A stretch of DNA of 64,000 nucleotides from DCFW01 sp963790715 (GCA_963790715.1 CAWBPN010000011.1:186001-250000); one strand, 5' to 3'. Positions 18,751-27,746 are shown, counted from the first letter of the stretch. Program-made: numbers and translations. The notes: generated by a model from the sequence alone, not told the origin.

Positions 18751-19779
18751 TTACTTGAGACCTTTGAGCCATTCTCGCAGGTCTTTGTTGTGTTCCCATA
18801 CTCGATCGGTGGCTCCATCAGGATTAAAATCTTTGTATGCTCGTTCAAGAGCTTCACGTTTAGCTTTGGAGTCAGCACGAGCATAAATGTCTGTAGTCTG
18901 TATGGACACATGCCCAAGTATGTCACGTATATAAACCAAATTCACACCAGCCTGTAATAAGTGCATGGCTCGACTGTGCCTTAACGAGTGGCAGCTAAGC
19001 CTCTCAGGTATTAGCTCAGGCGAGATTTTCCTGACCATTGAGACATACGTGGAGAGTATGTATGAGATGCCCTCTCTGGTCATTTTCTCATGTCTATTGT
19101 TGTAAAACAACGGCTCGGCAGATTTACGGCTGTCATTTAGATGATTTTCTTCCATGTACAAACGAAGTATATTGGTTTGTTCTTTGACTAGCGGTACGAT
19201 TCTGGCTTTTCGACCTTTTCCAAACAAACGTACAGTGTATGGTTCACTGCTTATTCTTACGCTATCGACTGTAAGATCCGCTATCTCCTGCACACGAGCT
19301 CCTGTATCATACATAAGTGACAGTATAGCAAGATGTCTTCGTCCTTTCCAGCTTGACCTATCAGGCTGTTCTAATAAGAGCTTGATGCCCTCAATTGAGA
19401 GGTACTTGGGAGCTTTCACTTCCGTCCGCAATACCTTTATAGTAAGTATCTTCTGCCACTGTTCCATTTTGTCTATAACCTCATATTGTAGATACTTACA
19501 GAATGAGTGTATGGCCGCAAGGCGATAGTTACGTGTGGCGGCAGAACTTTTTCTCTCATCAACGAGCCATCTTAGATAGGCTATCACATTGTCTCTATCC
19601 AGATGCTTCAGCGACAAGCGCTCTAGTGGTATGTTCTTCTCATTCTTCATGAAGTCTATGAACTGAACGAAGGCGTCTCTGTATGACACTATGGTGTTAC
19701 GACTGACGTTACGTTCATGAGGAAGGTGCTCGGACAGAAAACGGCTCAGGTACTTTGCAAAGTCAGTCGTCGTAGTCAT
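18751..19779 (-). CDS. ritC: RIT tyrosine recombinase, third gene (RitC)
   Basis: About 342 residues from the ATG at 19779, which overlaps the end of the preceding recombinase gene by 17 bases. The N-terminal SAM-like core-binding domain (FLSEHLPHERNVSRNTIVSYRDAF) precedes a catalytic domain with all signature residues: Arg in DTGARVQEIADL, HSLRHSR, LGHVS and the nucleophile Tyr in TTDIYARAD. It probably acts together with the other two recombinases in moving the RIT element. Translational coupling of all three genes implies fixed stoichiometry. Confidence 0.9.
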   Translation of the reverse strand: MTTTTDFAKYLSRFLSEHLPHERNVSRNTIVSYRDAFVQFIDFMKNEKNIPLERLSLKHLDRDNVIAYLRWLVDERKSSAATRNYRLAAIHSFCKYLQYEVIDKMEQWQKILTIKVLRTEVKAPKYLSIEGIKLLLEQPDRSSWKGRRHLAILSLMYDTGARVQEIADLTVDSVRISSEPYTVRLFGKGRKARIVPLVKEQTNILRLYMEENHLNDSRKSAEPLFYNNRHEKMTREGISYILSTYVSMVRKISPELIPERLSCHSLRHSRAMHLLQAGVNLVYIRDILGHVSIQTTDIYARADSKAKREALERAYKDFNPDGATDRVWEHNKDLREWLKGLK

Positions 19780-20767
19780 AAGCCTTACACTCTTTAGGAT
19801 AGACAAAAGCATTTATCAACGAGCACTTTTCTTCCAAGTCAGGATACATTGTACATGTAAGACGCACGTACTGCTCCGTTGCAAATAGAGAGTGGTGACC
19901 GAGGCTCGTTGAGAGTATGGGCATACTTGTGTATAAATCCATACCCGCACGCCCCATCTGCACCAAAGCATGAACAGCATTTGTATGCCGAAGGTCATGG
20001 ACTCGAGGACCATGATGGTTTCCAAAGTGTGGTATTCCGCATATATCAAGCAGTCGTCTGAAGTTGTTATATACAGCACCCTCCTTTATGCCAGTACCAT
20101 CTGATTTTACAAAGAACAGTCCATTAGGAAGAGATAACCCATTCAGAGGCATTCTGTCTCGATACGACATGTATTCTACCAGAACATCTTTCAGAGAGTC
20201 TCCGACAGGTACGATTCTCTCGCTACCGTTCTTGGTCTTACGGAGATGGATATACTGTTCTTCAAAATGCATATCGCGATTTCGGACACTCAACACTTCA
20301 GATACCCGCATTCCTGTTGCATACAATGTCCTTAGGATTGCAGGCATTGGCATAAGTGCCGTTCCCATACGGATATCATACAAACGGTATTCGTCAGCAG
20401 CCTTAAAAATAGAGTTAATTTGCTCTTCAGTGAAGATATAGGGCGTGAAGTCGTTTTTAGGCTGTCGAGGCATCATAGAGATATAGCAGACACATCCTTG
20501 ACGGCACATCAGCGTGGTAAGTTGGTGCCATACAGAGTATTTTGCATATGTGGTACGTTCGCAATCAGTCTTACGGGTTGCATGCCATTTCTTGAAAAAG
20601 GACTCTGTTATGATCGGTTCATTTAAACCTTCCTGGTTGGCGAAGTCATCGATTTCCTTGAGTATCCATTTGGTGCGCAGGACACTGTAACCAGCTGACT
20701 CCTTCGTGGAGACAAGGCTGTTCATGTATGGAGCTAAAACACTACTATAATTGAATTGCTCAGCCAT
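19763..20767 (-). CDS. ritB: RIT tyrosine recombinase, second gene (RitB)
   Basis: About 334 residues from MAEQFNYSSVLAPYMNSL at 20767, where ATGGCTGA overlaps the stop of the first recombinase gene. Catalytic residues are complete: Arg in ATGMRVSEVLSV, VHDLRHTN, LGHHS and Tyr in TEQYVRLT. Middle gene of the three-recombinase operon. No regulator or cargo gene lies inside the element. Confidence 0.9.
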   Translation of the reverse strand: MAEQFNYSSVLAPYMNSLVSTKESAGYSVLRTKWILKEIDDFANQEGLNEPIITESFFKKWHATRKTDCERTTYAKYSVWHQLTTLMCRQGCVCYISMMPRQPKNDFTPYIFTEEQINSIFKAADEYRLYDIRMGTALMPMPAILRTLYATGMRVSEVLSVRNRDMHFEEQYIHLRKTKNGSERIVPVGDSLKDVLVEYMSYRDRMPLNGLSLPNGLFFVKSDGTGIKEGAVYNNFRRLLDICGIPHFGNHHGPRVHDLRHTNAVHALVQMGRAGMDLYTSMPILSTSLGHHSLFATEQYVRLTCTMYPDLEEKCSLINAFVYPKECKAYDYDD

Positions 20768-21992
20768 AGAACGCACCTCCTCTCTGCATATAAAAGTCAA
20801 CAGGAACTGGAGGCACAGGCAGGGCGCACTTCAGCAATGAGTTTATGTCTATCTTTAGATATGTTAGTGTAGTCTCTGTACTTCGATGTCCAAGTGTCTC
20901 TGATATAACGGATATCATTGTACCCTGCTCCAACATGGCACTTGCAAGAGAGTGTCGAAGGGAGTGCGGCCCGTGATGCTTTCCAATGATGTCTATCCCA
21001 GAGGTGCATATAATGGTATTGATAGCAGAGCATACCATTTCTTTCGTTGCGGGAACGTATGGTGCTCGGCTGGACAGAAACACGTTTTGAAATAATAACT
21101 GTGGACGTCCATGACGCAGGTAGTCAACTATGGCATTGCCAACGTCAGCCAACAATGGCAACTTTATCTGCTTCTGAGTCTTCTGCATCGTGAGCGTTAT
21201 GAGATTCTTATCCCAGTCAATATTGTCAAAGTGAAGCCCTGCGATGTCGGAAGCCCGAAGACCAAGGCGAGAGGCTAACAGTATCATCGCATAGTTCCGT
21301 TTTCCTACACCGCTGCTGCGTTTTATGGACTGTTCTATCTTATGAACCTCCGATGGATTGAAATATGAGGGTATGCGCTCTGCCTTGCGAACTTTATAGT
21401 TCTCGAACAAATCATCGAATTGATCATCAACTATATGATACACTTTCCAAAAGCGAAATAGCACTCTGAGTGCAGAAAGTATATTGACTTTATTGGTTGG
21501 GTGATGCGATATATAAGTCACTATATGGTTCTCCGTAATCTCATGAACATGCTGTACTCCTCCAATATTCAAGTAAGCAAGAAACTCGCTCAGATAAAGA
21601 CAATAATTCTTAATCGTGATCTGGCTGCGTCGAAGGTTTGTTATATAAGTCACCAGTTTCTCCATTTCAAGCCCTATCTCACCATCGAGAGCGTGATGGA
21701 TAGGCACGAAGCAGCGTTTGCGGATAAGACCAAGTTCTAGCATGTCATCCAAAACTTGTATGCTGCGAATTTTCTCTCGCTCCTGAGGACGAACAACTCC
21801 ATTGTAATGACAGGTTGTAATAAACTCAGCACCAATATCGGAGGTGTACACTTCGGTGCCTTGCTTCCATGTAGCGAACGATGCCTGTACGCCAAGCCCT
21901 TTATAAACGGAGATACGGTTCTCCGTATAACATTGCTCCCGGAAGTAGGATAAACAACGTTCCATGAGGGTCTTGATTTTCAACTTCTTCAT
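20760..21992 (-). CDS. ritA: RIT tyrosine recombinase, first gene (RitA)
   Basis: About 410 residues from the ATG at 21992; a TTG two codons upstream also opens the frame. It has a longer N-terminus than its two partners, then a core-binding domain (LVTYITNLRRSQITIKNYCLYLSEFLAYL) and a catalytic domain with Arg in SRLGLRASDIAGL, HSLRHSL, LGHRS and Tyr in TTLTYLKID. Promoter-proximal gene of the RIT operon; its upstream 120 bp contain further TTATGAGAAG-like motifs that may bind the recombinases. Confidence 0.9.
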   Translation of the reverse strand: MKKLKIKTLMERCLSYFREQCYTENRISVYKGLGVQASFATWKQGTEVYTSDIGAEFITTCHYNGVVRPQEREKIRSIQVLDDMLELGLIRKRCFVPIHHALDGEIGLEMEKLVTYITNLRRSQITIKNYCLYLSEFLAYLNIGGVQHVHEITENHIVTYISHHPTNKVNILSALRVLFRFWKVYHIVDDQFDDLFENYKVRKAERIPSYFNPSEVHKIEQSIKRSSGVGKRNYAMILLASRLGLRASDIAGLHFDNIDWDKNLITLTMQKTQKQIKLPLLADVGNAIVDYLRHGRPQLLFQNVFLSSRAPYVPATKEMVCSAINTIICTSGIDIIGKHHGPHSLRHSLASAMLEQGTMISVISETLGHRSTETTLTYLKIDINSLLKCALPVPPVPVDFYMQRGGAFYG

Positions 21993-22116
21993 AATCAAAA
22001 TACTATTAGTTGGGGCTTATACCTTGCCTATAATATAATATTTATGAGAAGATATTATGTCAAGTAAATAAAAAAAATACTATAAGTCCGCTAATTGCTG
22101 TCTTGTAGAGAAAGTT

Positions 22117-22170
22117 ACTTCTCATAAAAATATGCTTGTCATAAAAGCAGTTATGAGAAGCTTCTCATAA
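22117..22170 (+). repeat. Right RIT inverted repeat plus 20-bp palindrome
   Basis: 22117-22143 is the perfect inverted copy of 18650-18676. Seven bases later comes the perfect palindrome TTATGAGAAGCTTCTCATAA (22151-22170), and then the direct repeat TCTGTTT. The motif CTTCTCATAA, or a close form, recurs three times in this stretch. Confidence 0.9.
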
Positions 22171-22177
22171 TCTGTTT

Positions 22178-22459
22178 AAACAATTGAAACAGAATTTCCC
22201 TCTCAAATACTTCTTTGGAGAAAGTGTGAATGCCATTAAAACACAGATTTGGGTTACACTTATTGCTAACTTACTACTGTCAGTAATAAAGAAACGAATT
22301 AGAAGAGTATGGAGTTTTTCAAATCTTGTAACAATGATAAGGCAGACACTTATGTATTATATTGACCTCTACAGTTTTTGCGAAAATCCAGAAAAAGCAT
22401 GGTTGGAAATCATTAATTGCTCCAATTCTTCACCTCCGGAACCTACTCTTTTTGATTAA
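22178..22459 (+). pseudogene. IS4-family transposase, C-terminal 93 residues
   Basis: Continues the frame broken at 18649: KQLKQNFPLKYFFGESVNAIKTQIW supplies the Lys of the YREK signature and the conserved C-terminal helix (TQIWVTLIANLLL). It ends ... NSSPPEPTLFD at the stop before the right inverted repeat. It has no start of its own. Confidence 0.88.
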
Positions 22460-22563
22460 GGGGGCTTACTTTTCTAAAATAAAGCCCGAACTGCCTTTCC
22501 ATGGGTAGTTTGGACGGATATTTTATGACTTTACGCTTTTACCGGACAGCAATAGAATATAAT

Positions 22564-22644
22564 GAACAAATAATAAAATGCTCGGAACTTGACAGCGTAC
22601 TGTTGCCGATAGAAGATGGTATTATGTTTTCGGTGAAATTATAA
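22564..22644 (+). pseudogene. O-methyltransferase, 3' fragment (piece 3 of 3)
   Basis: After the target duplication GAATATAAT (EYN), the frame continues EQIIKCSELDSVLLPIEDGIMFSVKL and stops at 22642-22644. This is a typical O-methyltransferase C-terminus and joins in frame to piece 2 when the IS and one duplication copy are removed. It confirms that the gene was intact before the IS4 element entered. Confidence 0.85.
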
Positions 22645-22648
22645 GCCA

Positions 22649-22710
22649 AATCCAAAAATATTGCAATATATGAGTATCGTAATCCCCAATTATTGCAATA
22701 TTTTTGGATT
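22649..22710 (+). terminator. 20-bp stem inverted repeat after the methyltransferase gene
   Basis: AATCCAAAAATATTGCAATA (22649-22668) pairs perfectly with 22691-22710 around a 22-base loop. It begins 5 bp after the methyltransferase stop. It may terminate the old SDR-methyltransferase operon; there is no T tract, so a small inverted-repeat element is the alternative. Confidence 0.45.
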
Positions 22711-23048
22711 ATATCATCAAAGACTGCTTATCATGAGGCTTCGTTCAAAATAATAAACAGAGATAACATTGAAGATTTTATCCTACATAATGATTAAGGT
22801 TTATATTAAAAATCGTTTTAGAATCATTCAAAAGGATATAACCACTACATATTGCGTTTATAAGCCCCACTCCTATAGCTAATTCAAATTAGCTATATAC
22901 AAAACTAATAATTTTATTGCACAATATCGCACCAATTAAAAAACTTTAATAAAATATATTTTATTATCCCATGAGATAATAAATACTTCTCATCACAAAA
23001 TAATTATCAGGTATCAAGACAGTTTATTACATTAACAATAAATAAAGC
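22711..23048. other. Gene-free stretch with two small inverted repeats
   Basis: No gene recognised. ATAGCTAAT/ATTAGCTAT (around 22880-22905) and TTTATTATC/GATAATAAA (22960-22968 and 22975-22983) are short hairpins. A 28-codon open stretch ending at a TAA near 22798 (ending in FILHND) could be the tail of a lost gene, but I do not recognise it. Confidence 0.4.
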
Positions 23049-23077
23049 TTGGTATTATAATATTTTTGCTACTTTTG
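23049..23077 (+). promoter_or_regulatory. Promoter of the metA operon
   Basis: TTG (23049-23051), an 18-bp spacer and TACTTTTG (23070-23077). The leader before the ATG at 23107 is only about 23 bases, so there is no room for a methionine riboswitch. Confidence 0.6.
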
Positions 23078-23106
23078 CACATAAAGATATTTTTAGAGAA
23101 AGAATC

Positions 23107-24024
23107 ATGCCATTAAATTTACCGAACAAATTGCCGGCTATAGAAGCCCTCAAAAAAGAGAACATCTTTGTTATTGATTCATCAAGGGCAGCATCTCAGG
23201 ATATTCGTCCGTTGAAAATTGCTATTCTCAACTTGATGCCTCTGAAAATTACAACTGAAACGGATTTAATCAGACTACTGTCGAATACACCGTTACAGGT
23301 GGATATTACGTTTATCAGACTGAAAAGCCATACGCCTAAAAACACGCCCATCGAACACATGTTGCAATTCTATGTTGCTTTTGACGAAATGAGCGACAGC
23401 CGCTACGACGGACTCATTGTGACAGGCGCACCTGTAGAGGAAATGCCGTTCGAAAAGGTGGAGTACTGGAAAGAAATAACAAAAATATTTGACTGGGCCG
23501 GTACGCACGTTACGTCCACGCTGTATATTTGTTGGGCGGCACAGGCGGCGCTTTATCACTTTTATGGTATTCCGAAATATGAATTGGCAAAAAAAATGTT
23601 CGGTATATTCAAGATTAAACCAAATGATTCTCTTAATCCGATATTTCGCGGATTCGATGATGTATTTTTTGCACCGCACAGCCGACATACCGAAATAAGA
23701 AAAGACGATATACTGAAAGTGCCGGAATTGGAAATATTGGCCGAAGGCGAAGAAGCCGGCGTTCACATGGTTATGGGTCGTGGCGGACGTGAAGTGTTTA
23801 TCACAGGACATGCCGAATACTCGCGCTATACATTGGATGCTGAATATAAACGCGACTTGGCAAAGGGACTGCCGATAGAAATTCCAAAGAATTACTATCC
23901 TGAAAACGACCCCAACCGCACACCCTTAGTAACGTGGCGCGGACATGGCAACCTACTGTTTACCAATTGGTTGAATTACTTTGTTTATCAAGAGACTCCA
24001 TACGATATTAATTCTATCAGATGA
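23107..24024 (+). CDS. metA: Homoserine O-acetyltransferase (MetA family)
   Basis: 305 residues, full length. It acylates homoserine in methionine synthesis. The nucleophile is Cys142 in LYICWAAQAALYHF, with HSRHTEI and the catalytic EGEEAGVH and ITGHAEYSRYTL motifs following. Position 111 is Glu (GAPVEE); in this family Glu111 goes with acetyl-CoA and Gly111 with succinyl-CoA, so acetyltransferase is predicted. Its stop overlaps the next start (ATGA), making it first in a run of six same-strand genes up to nudC. Confidence 0.95.
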   Translation: MPLNLPNKLPAIEALKKENIFVIDSSRAASQDIRPLKIAILNLMPLKITTETDLIRLLSNTPLQVDITFIRLKSHTPKNTPIEHMLQFYVAFDEMSDSRYDGLIVTGAPVEEMPFEKVEYWKEITKIFDWAGTHVTSTLYICWAAQAALYHFYGIPKYELAKKMFGIFKIKPNDSLNPIFRGFDDVFFAPHSRHTEIRKDDILKVPELEILAEGEEAGVHMVMGRGGREVFITGHAEYSRYTLDAEYKRDLAKGLPIEIPKNYYPENDPNRTPLVTWRGHGNLLFTNWLNYFVYQETPYDINSIR

Positions 24025-25847
24025 AACAATTCTCCTATATCGAGCTGTTGGCTCCCGCCAAAAATTTGGAATGCGCCATTGAAGCCGTAAAACACGGAGC
24101 TGATGCGGTATACATAGGTGCAGAACATTTCGGTGCTCGCTCTGCAGCTGGTAATTCGATAGAGGATATTAAACAGCTTTGCCAATTCGCACATTTCTAC
24201 AATGTTAAGGTATACGTTACGGTTAATACAATAATTTATGACTCGGAACTCACACAAACAGAACAAATGATTTGGAAGCTATATGAAGCCGGAGTTGATG
24301 CTCTTATCATTCAAGATATGGGTATCACGCAACTTAACTTACCTCCTATAGCCTTGCACGCGAGTACTCAAATGGATAATCGTACGCCTGAGAAAGTAAA
24401 ATTCTTGGCAGATGCAGGTTTTGAACAAGTTGTTTTGGCACGGGAGCTGAGTTTAAAAGAAATTGAAACTATTCATCATACCACAAATGTAAGGTTGGAG
24501 GCTTTTGTACATGGTGCCTTATGTGTAAGCTACAGCGGACAATGCTACATGAGCCAGGCTATGTACGGACGGAGTGCCAACCGCGGTGAATGCGCGCAAT
24601 GCTGTAGATTGACGTATGATGTGACTGATGACGATGGACAAATTCTTGTTCATAATAAATACGTGCTATCTCTGAAAGATTTGAATCAAAGCGATGAGTT
24701 GGAACGCATGTTGGACGCAGGTATCACTTCTCTGAAAATTGAAGGACGATTAAAAGACGCAAATTACGTAAAGAACGTAACGGCTTACTATCGGCAGCAA
24801 CTGAATAATATATTCAAACGCAGAAAAGATTATAAAAAAGCTTCATCCGGGCATTGTCATTACACATTTACTCCGGATGTGGGAAAAAGCTTCAACAGGG
24901 GTTTTACCCATTACTTTTTAAGCGGCCATACGGCTGATATATGGTCGCCCGATACTCCTAAATCAATGGGTGAAGAGGTTGGGCACGTAAAAGAAGTAAA
25001 GCACAACTATATCACAGTGGCGGGATTGACTTCTTTCAACAATGGCGACGGGCTATGCTTCATAAATAAAGGAGGAAAACTTTGCGGGTTTCGCGTAAAT
25101 CGTACGGAAGCAAATAAACTATATCCTCATGAAATGCCGCAAATAGAACCAAATACCATCCTTTATCGCAACTATAATCAGGCATTCGAACAACAATTGG
25201 CAAACGACAGTACAAAAAGAAAACTGTGGATTGATGCACAACTTACCGAAATACCTGAAGGTTTTACGCTGAAACTGACCGACGAAGACGGATATTCGGC
25301 AAAAATATTAATTGAACAGGGAAAACAGGAAGCGCAAAAGCCTCAGGAGGAAAATATAAAAACTCAGTTGAGCAAAACAGGCAATACGCCTTACGAATTG
25401 ATAAAGATGAATATCAACTTCACAAAAGAATGGTTTATACCCATATCCAAACTAAGTGAAGCACGGCATGAAGCCATTAAAATGTTGACTGATTGTCGCA
25501 ATAGGGGCTACCGTCGTAAAGAACAGGCTTTGCCGAATACGCATCATCGGTTTGTAACCGATAAACTAACTTATACGGGCAATGTGGCAAACACCAATGC
25601 GCGTGAGTTTTACAGGCAACATGATGTGAAACTGGCAGATAGCGCATACGAAATAACGCCCGTCGACAATGCAGTACTAATGCACTGCCGACATTGCATA
25701 CGTTTTATGCTTGGCGGCTGTACGAAACATAATAAACCGGCCAAAAAGTTTAAAGAACCTTTGCACTTAGTGCATGGAAACAGCAGATTTTTATTATCAT
25801 TCAATTGCAATGCATGTGAAATGAAAATAATCAAGGAACAATGTTGA
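24021..25847 (+). CDS. U32-family peptidase-like protein (YhbU/RlhA-like)
   Basis: 608 residues. It starts IELLAPAKNLECAIEAVKHGADAVYIGAEHFGARSAAGNS, the U32 TIM-barrel signature, and carries the conserved cysteine cluster SGQCYMSQAMYGRSANRGECAQCCR, which in studied relatives binds an iron-sulfur cluster. The C-terminal extension has further Cys pairs (MHCRHCIRFMLGGC; NCNACEMK). Many U32 proteins act in tRNA/rRNA hydroxylation or ubiquinone synthesis rather than proteolysis, and the exact role here is not settled. It overlaps metA by 4 bp. Confidence 0.88.
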   Translation: MKQFSYIELLAPAKNLECAIEAVKHGADAVYIGAEHFGARSAAGNSIEDIKQLCQFAHFYNVKVYVTVNTIIYDSELTQTEQMIWKLYEAGVDALIIQDMGITQLNLPPIALHASTQMDNRTPEKVKFLADAGFEQVVLARELSLKEIETIHHTTNVRLEAFVHGALCVSYSGQCYMSQAMYGRSANRGECAQCCRLTYDVTDDDGQILVHNKYVLSLKDLNQSDELERMLDAGITSLKIEGRLKDANYVKNVTAYYRQQLNNIFKRRKDYKKASSGHCHYTFTPDVGKSFNRGFTHYFLSGHTADIWSPDTPKSMGEEVGHVKEVKHNYITVAGLTSFNNGDGLCFINKGGKLCGFRVNRTEANKLYPHEMPQIEPNTILYRNYNQAFEQQLANDSTKRKLWIDAQLTEIPEGFTLKLTDEDGYSAKILIEQGKQEAQKPQEENIKTQLSKTGNTPYELIKMNINFTKEWFIPISKLSEARHEAIKMLTDCRNRGYRRKEQALPNTHHRFVTDKLTYTGNVANTNAREFYRQHDVKLADSAYEITPVDNAVLMHCRHCIRFMLGGCTKHNKPAKKFKEPLHLVHGNSRFLLSFNCNACEMKIIKEQC

Positions 25848-26836
25848 TGTATAGATATAGAAATATCATATTAAAAGGTATTATCCTTATGGCGGTAATC
25901 AGCTCATTAACAATGGTATCTACTTCGTGCAGATACAAAGAGCCACACTTTACAGCTAAAGATTCCATACCGCAATCTGCAAAAGATTCGCTGAAATACT
26001 TATATACCTATCACTTTACATTGGGCACCAATATGGAATGCACAAGCGATTCGGTAAACTTGGTACAACTGCCTATTATTGACGACTTTAAGAAAGTGGA
26101 AAAAGGCGACAATGTTGTTGTGGCTGATTTCATGATTCAACCCAAAGATACGGTTGATTCGGTATGGGTGAAAGTAGCCCGTGACCAGGAAACAATGGGA
26201 TGGATTCACGAAAATCAGATTATGAAAAACTTTATGCCTGTATCATCAATTTCACAGTTTATTTACTTGTTCAGCCACACACATGCATCGCTGTTGCTTC
26301 TGTTAATATGCCTACTTGCCATGGCATCGCTATACGGACGTTGGCATACGGGCAGATTGAAGACAGTATTTTTTGACGACATCGACAGCGCTTATCCTTT
26401 GCTGATGTGTTTCTGCATGGCAATGAGCGCAACGATATACGAAAGTATGCAAATGTTTTTACCGGATACGTGGGAACATTTCTACTTTAACCCTACGGTA
26501 AATCCGCTAAAAGTTCCATTAATATTGAGCATCTTCCTGCTAAATCTGTGGGGATTCATCATTGTGATGATTGCCGCACTTGAAGATACCATGCGTATGC
26601 TGAAATTCACTGACGCGATATTTTATGTCATAGGATTATTTTCAGCTTGCATATTCTGCTACTTTTTCTTTATCTACACTACACGTATATATATAGGTTA
26701 CGCATTTATGCTCTACTTCTTTTATTTATTGATAAGAAAAGCGATACATCGGCGATACCATTACCAATGCGGAAAATGCGGTGCTATGCTGAAAGAAAAA
26801 GGCAAATGTCCCAAATGTGGCGCTATAAACGAATAA
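25841..26836 (+). CDS. Membrane lipoprotein with C-terminal zinc ribbon, function unknown
   Basis: 331 residues. The N-terminus is a long signal peptide ending VSTSC (Cys30). Residues 40-135 form a soluble domain with a possible SH3-like end (WVKVARDQETMGWIHENQIMKNF). Four or five membrane helices follow (about 139-303), and the tail is a CGKCGAMLKEKGKCPKCGA zinc ribbon. It overlaps the U32 gene by 7 bp. I do not recognise the protein by name. Confidence 0.75.
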   Translation: MLMYRYRNIILKGIILMAVISSLTMVSTSCRYKEPHFTAKDSIPQSAKDSLKYLYTYHFTLGTNMECTSDSVNLVQLPIIDDFKKVEKGDNVVVADFMIQPKDTVDSVWVKVARDQETMGWIHENQIMKNFMPVSSISQFIYLFSHTHASLLLLLICLLAMASLYGRWHTGRLKTVFFDDIDSAYPLLMCFCMAMSATIYESMQMFLPDTWEHFYFNPTVNPLKVPLILSIFLLNLWGFIIVMIAALEDTMRMLKFTDAIFYVIGLFSACIFCYFFFIYTTRIYIGYAFMLYFFYLLIRKAIHRRYHYQCGKCGAMLKEKGKCPKCGAINE

Positions 26837-26849
26837 AAATATTTTAATT

Positions 26850-27740
26850 ATGAAATGTATAAAACTTTATTTTGGAATTTTACTCTCAATTTTTACACTG
26901 ACGGCTACAGCTCAAACACGTAATAGAGATTACGAAGATTATATTGATAAATATAAAGATTTGGCTATAGACCAAATGAAGAGATACCACATTCCTGCAA
27001 GTATAACACTTTCACAGGCATTGTTGGAAAGCAACGCCGGTAAAAGCATGCTGACATTGCGCTCCAACAATCATTTCGGTATTAAATGCGGAAGTGAATG
27101 GAACGGCCCTTATGTACTTGCCGACGATGAAAGACCAAATGAACATTTCAGAGCATACAACAGTGCAAAAGATTCATATATAGACCACGCTGTGTTCTTA
27201 ACAACACACCAACGTTATGCAAGTTTATTTAATTACGGCGAAACCGATTATCGCTCATGGGCAAGAGGGTTGCAACAAGACGGATATGCTACATGTCCTT
27301 CATACTCCACAAGATTGATTTCATTAATTGAGAATTATGATTTATATCGCTACGACAGCGAAAAGCATCATCATAAAGAGAAATTTAACAGGGCATTATT
27401 GCGTCCTCATCAAGTATATATTGCAAACGACTTACTTTACGTCATTGCACGTCCGGGTGACTACATGGATATAATCGCTGCCGAATTCGACATGAGTCCG
27501 CGTGCCCTGACAAAATACAATGAATTGGAGAAAAGCTACACATTACAAAGCGGTGATGTTGTATACCTTCATAAGAAAAACAAAGCTTCAACCCATTACA
27601 ACTATCACGTAGTTCATAACGGCGAATCACTATACACCATATCACAAATGTACGGAATTCAACTAAAATATCTGTACAAGTTAAATAATCTGCCTTCTGA
27701 TTACATGCCGGTAGTAGGTGATACATTAAAGCTAAAATAG
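26850..27740 (+). CDS. Glucosaminidase (FlgJ-like) with two LysM domains
   Basis: 296 residues with a signal peptide (cleaved near TATAQ). Residues 30-165 are a glucosaminidase domain: ITLSQALLESNAGKS carries the catalytic Glu60, and NNHFGIKCG is the conserved substrate-site segment. Two C-terminal LysM modules (about 194-247 and 249-296; HVVHNGESLYTISQMYGIQLKYLYKLN) bind peptidoglycan. It would cut the glycan strands during wall remodelling in the periplasm. It sits between the zinc-ribbon lipoprotein and cytidine deaminase genes on the same strand. Confidence 0.93.
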   Translation: MKCIKLYFGILLSIFTLTATAQTRNRDYEDYIDKYKDLAIDQMKRYHIPASITLSQALLESNAGKSMLTLRSNNHFGIKCGSEWNGPYVLADDERPNEHFRAYNSAKDSYIDHAVFLTTHQRYASLFNYGETDYRSWARGLQQDGYATCPSYSTRLISLIENYDLYRYDSEKHHHKEKFNRALLRPHQVYIANDLLYVIARPGDYMDIIAAEFDMSPRALTKYNELEKSYTLQSGDVVYLHKKNKASTHYNYHVVHNGESLYTISQMYGIQLKYLYKLNNLPSDYMPVVGDTLKLK

Positions 27741-27746
27741 AAAAAC

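Larger units (their letters stand above)
18643..22177 (-). mobile_element. RIT element (recombinase in trio)
   Basis: Three overlapping tyrosine-recombinase genes on the minus strand, in the order long (411 residues), 334 residues, 342 residues, are bounded by a perfect 27-bp inverted repeat (18650-18676 and 22117-22143) and a 7-bp direct repeat TCTGTTT (18643-18649 and 22171-22177). The right end also carries the 20-bp perfect palindrome TTATGAGAAGCTTCTCATAA (22151-22170). This matches RIT elements, which carry ritA-ritB-ritC operons between inverted repeats. Joining the ends would create CTTCTCATAA and TTATGACAAG arms around a TCTGTT spacer, a plausible circular attachment site. Confidence 0.88.
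17619..22554 (+). mobile_element. IS4-family insertion sequence, itself interrupted by a RIT element
   Basis: The ends are perfect 18-bp inverted repeats: TATTGCTGTCCGGTAAAA at 17619-17636 and its complement at 22537-22554. They are flanked by a 9-bp target duplication GAATATAAT (17610-17618 and 22555-22563). Without the inner insertion (18650 to about 22177) the element is about 1.4 kb and encodes one transposase of about 400 residues, the usual IS4-family size. The insertion splits an O-methyltransferase gene in frame. The transposase is broken, so this copy cannot move by itself. Confidence 0.92.

Noticed and set aside
22184..22459. Apparent 91-residue hypothetical protein
   Set aside because: It is the C-terminal end of the IS4 transposase cut off by the RIT element.
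22711..22798. Short open stretch ending in FILHND
   Set aside because: Could be a gene tail, but there is no recognisable family and no start; not listed as a gene.
23078..23106. Methionine/SAM riboswitch before metA
   Set aside because: The leader after the predicted promoter is only about 23 bases and shows no structure.
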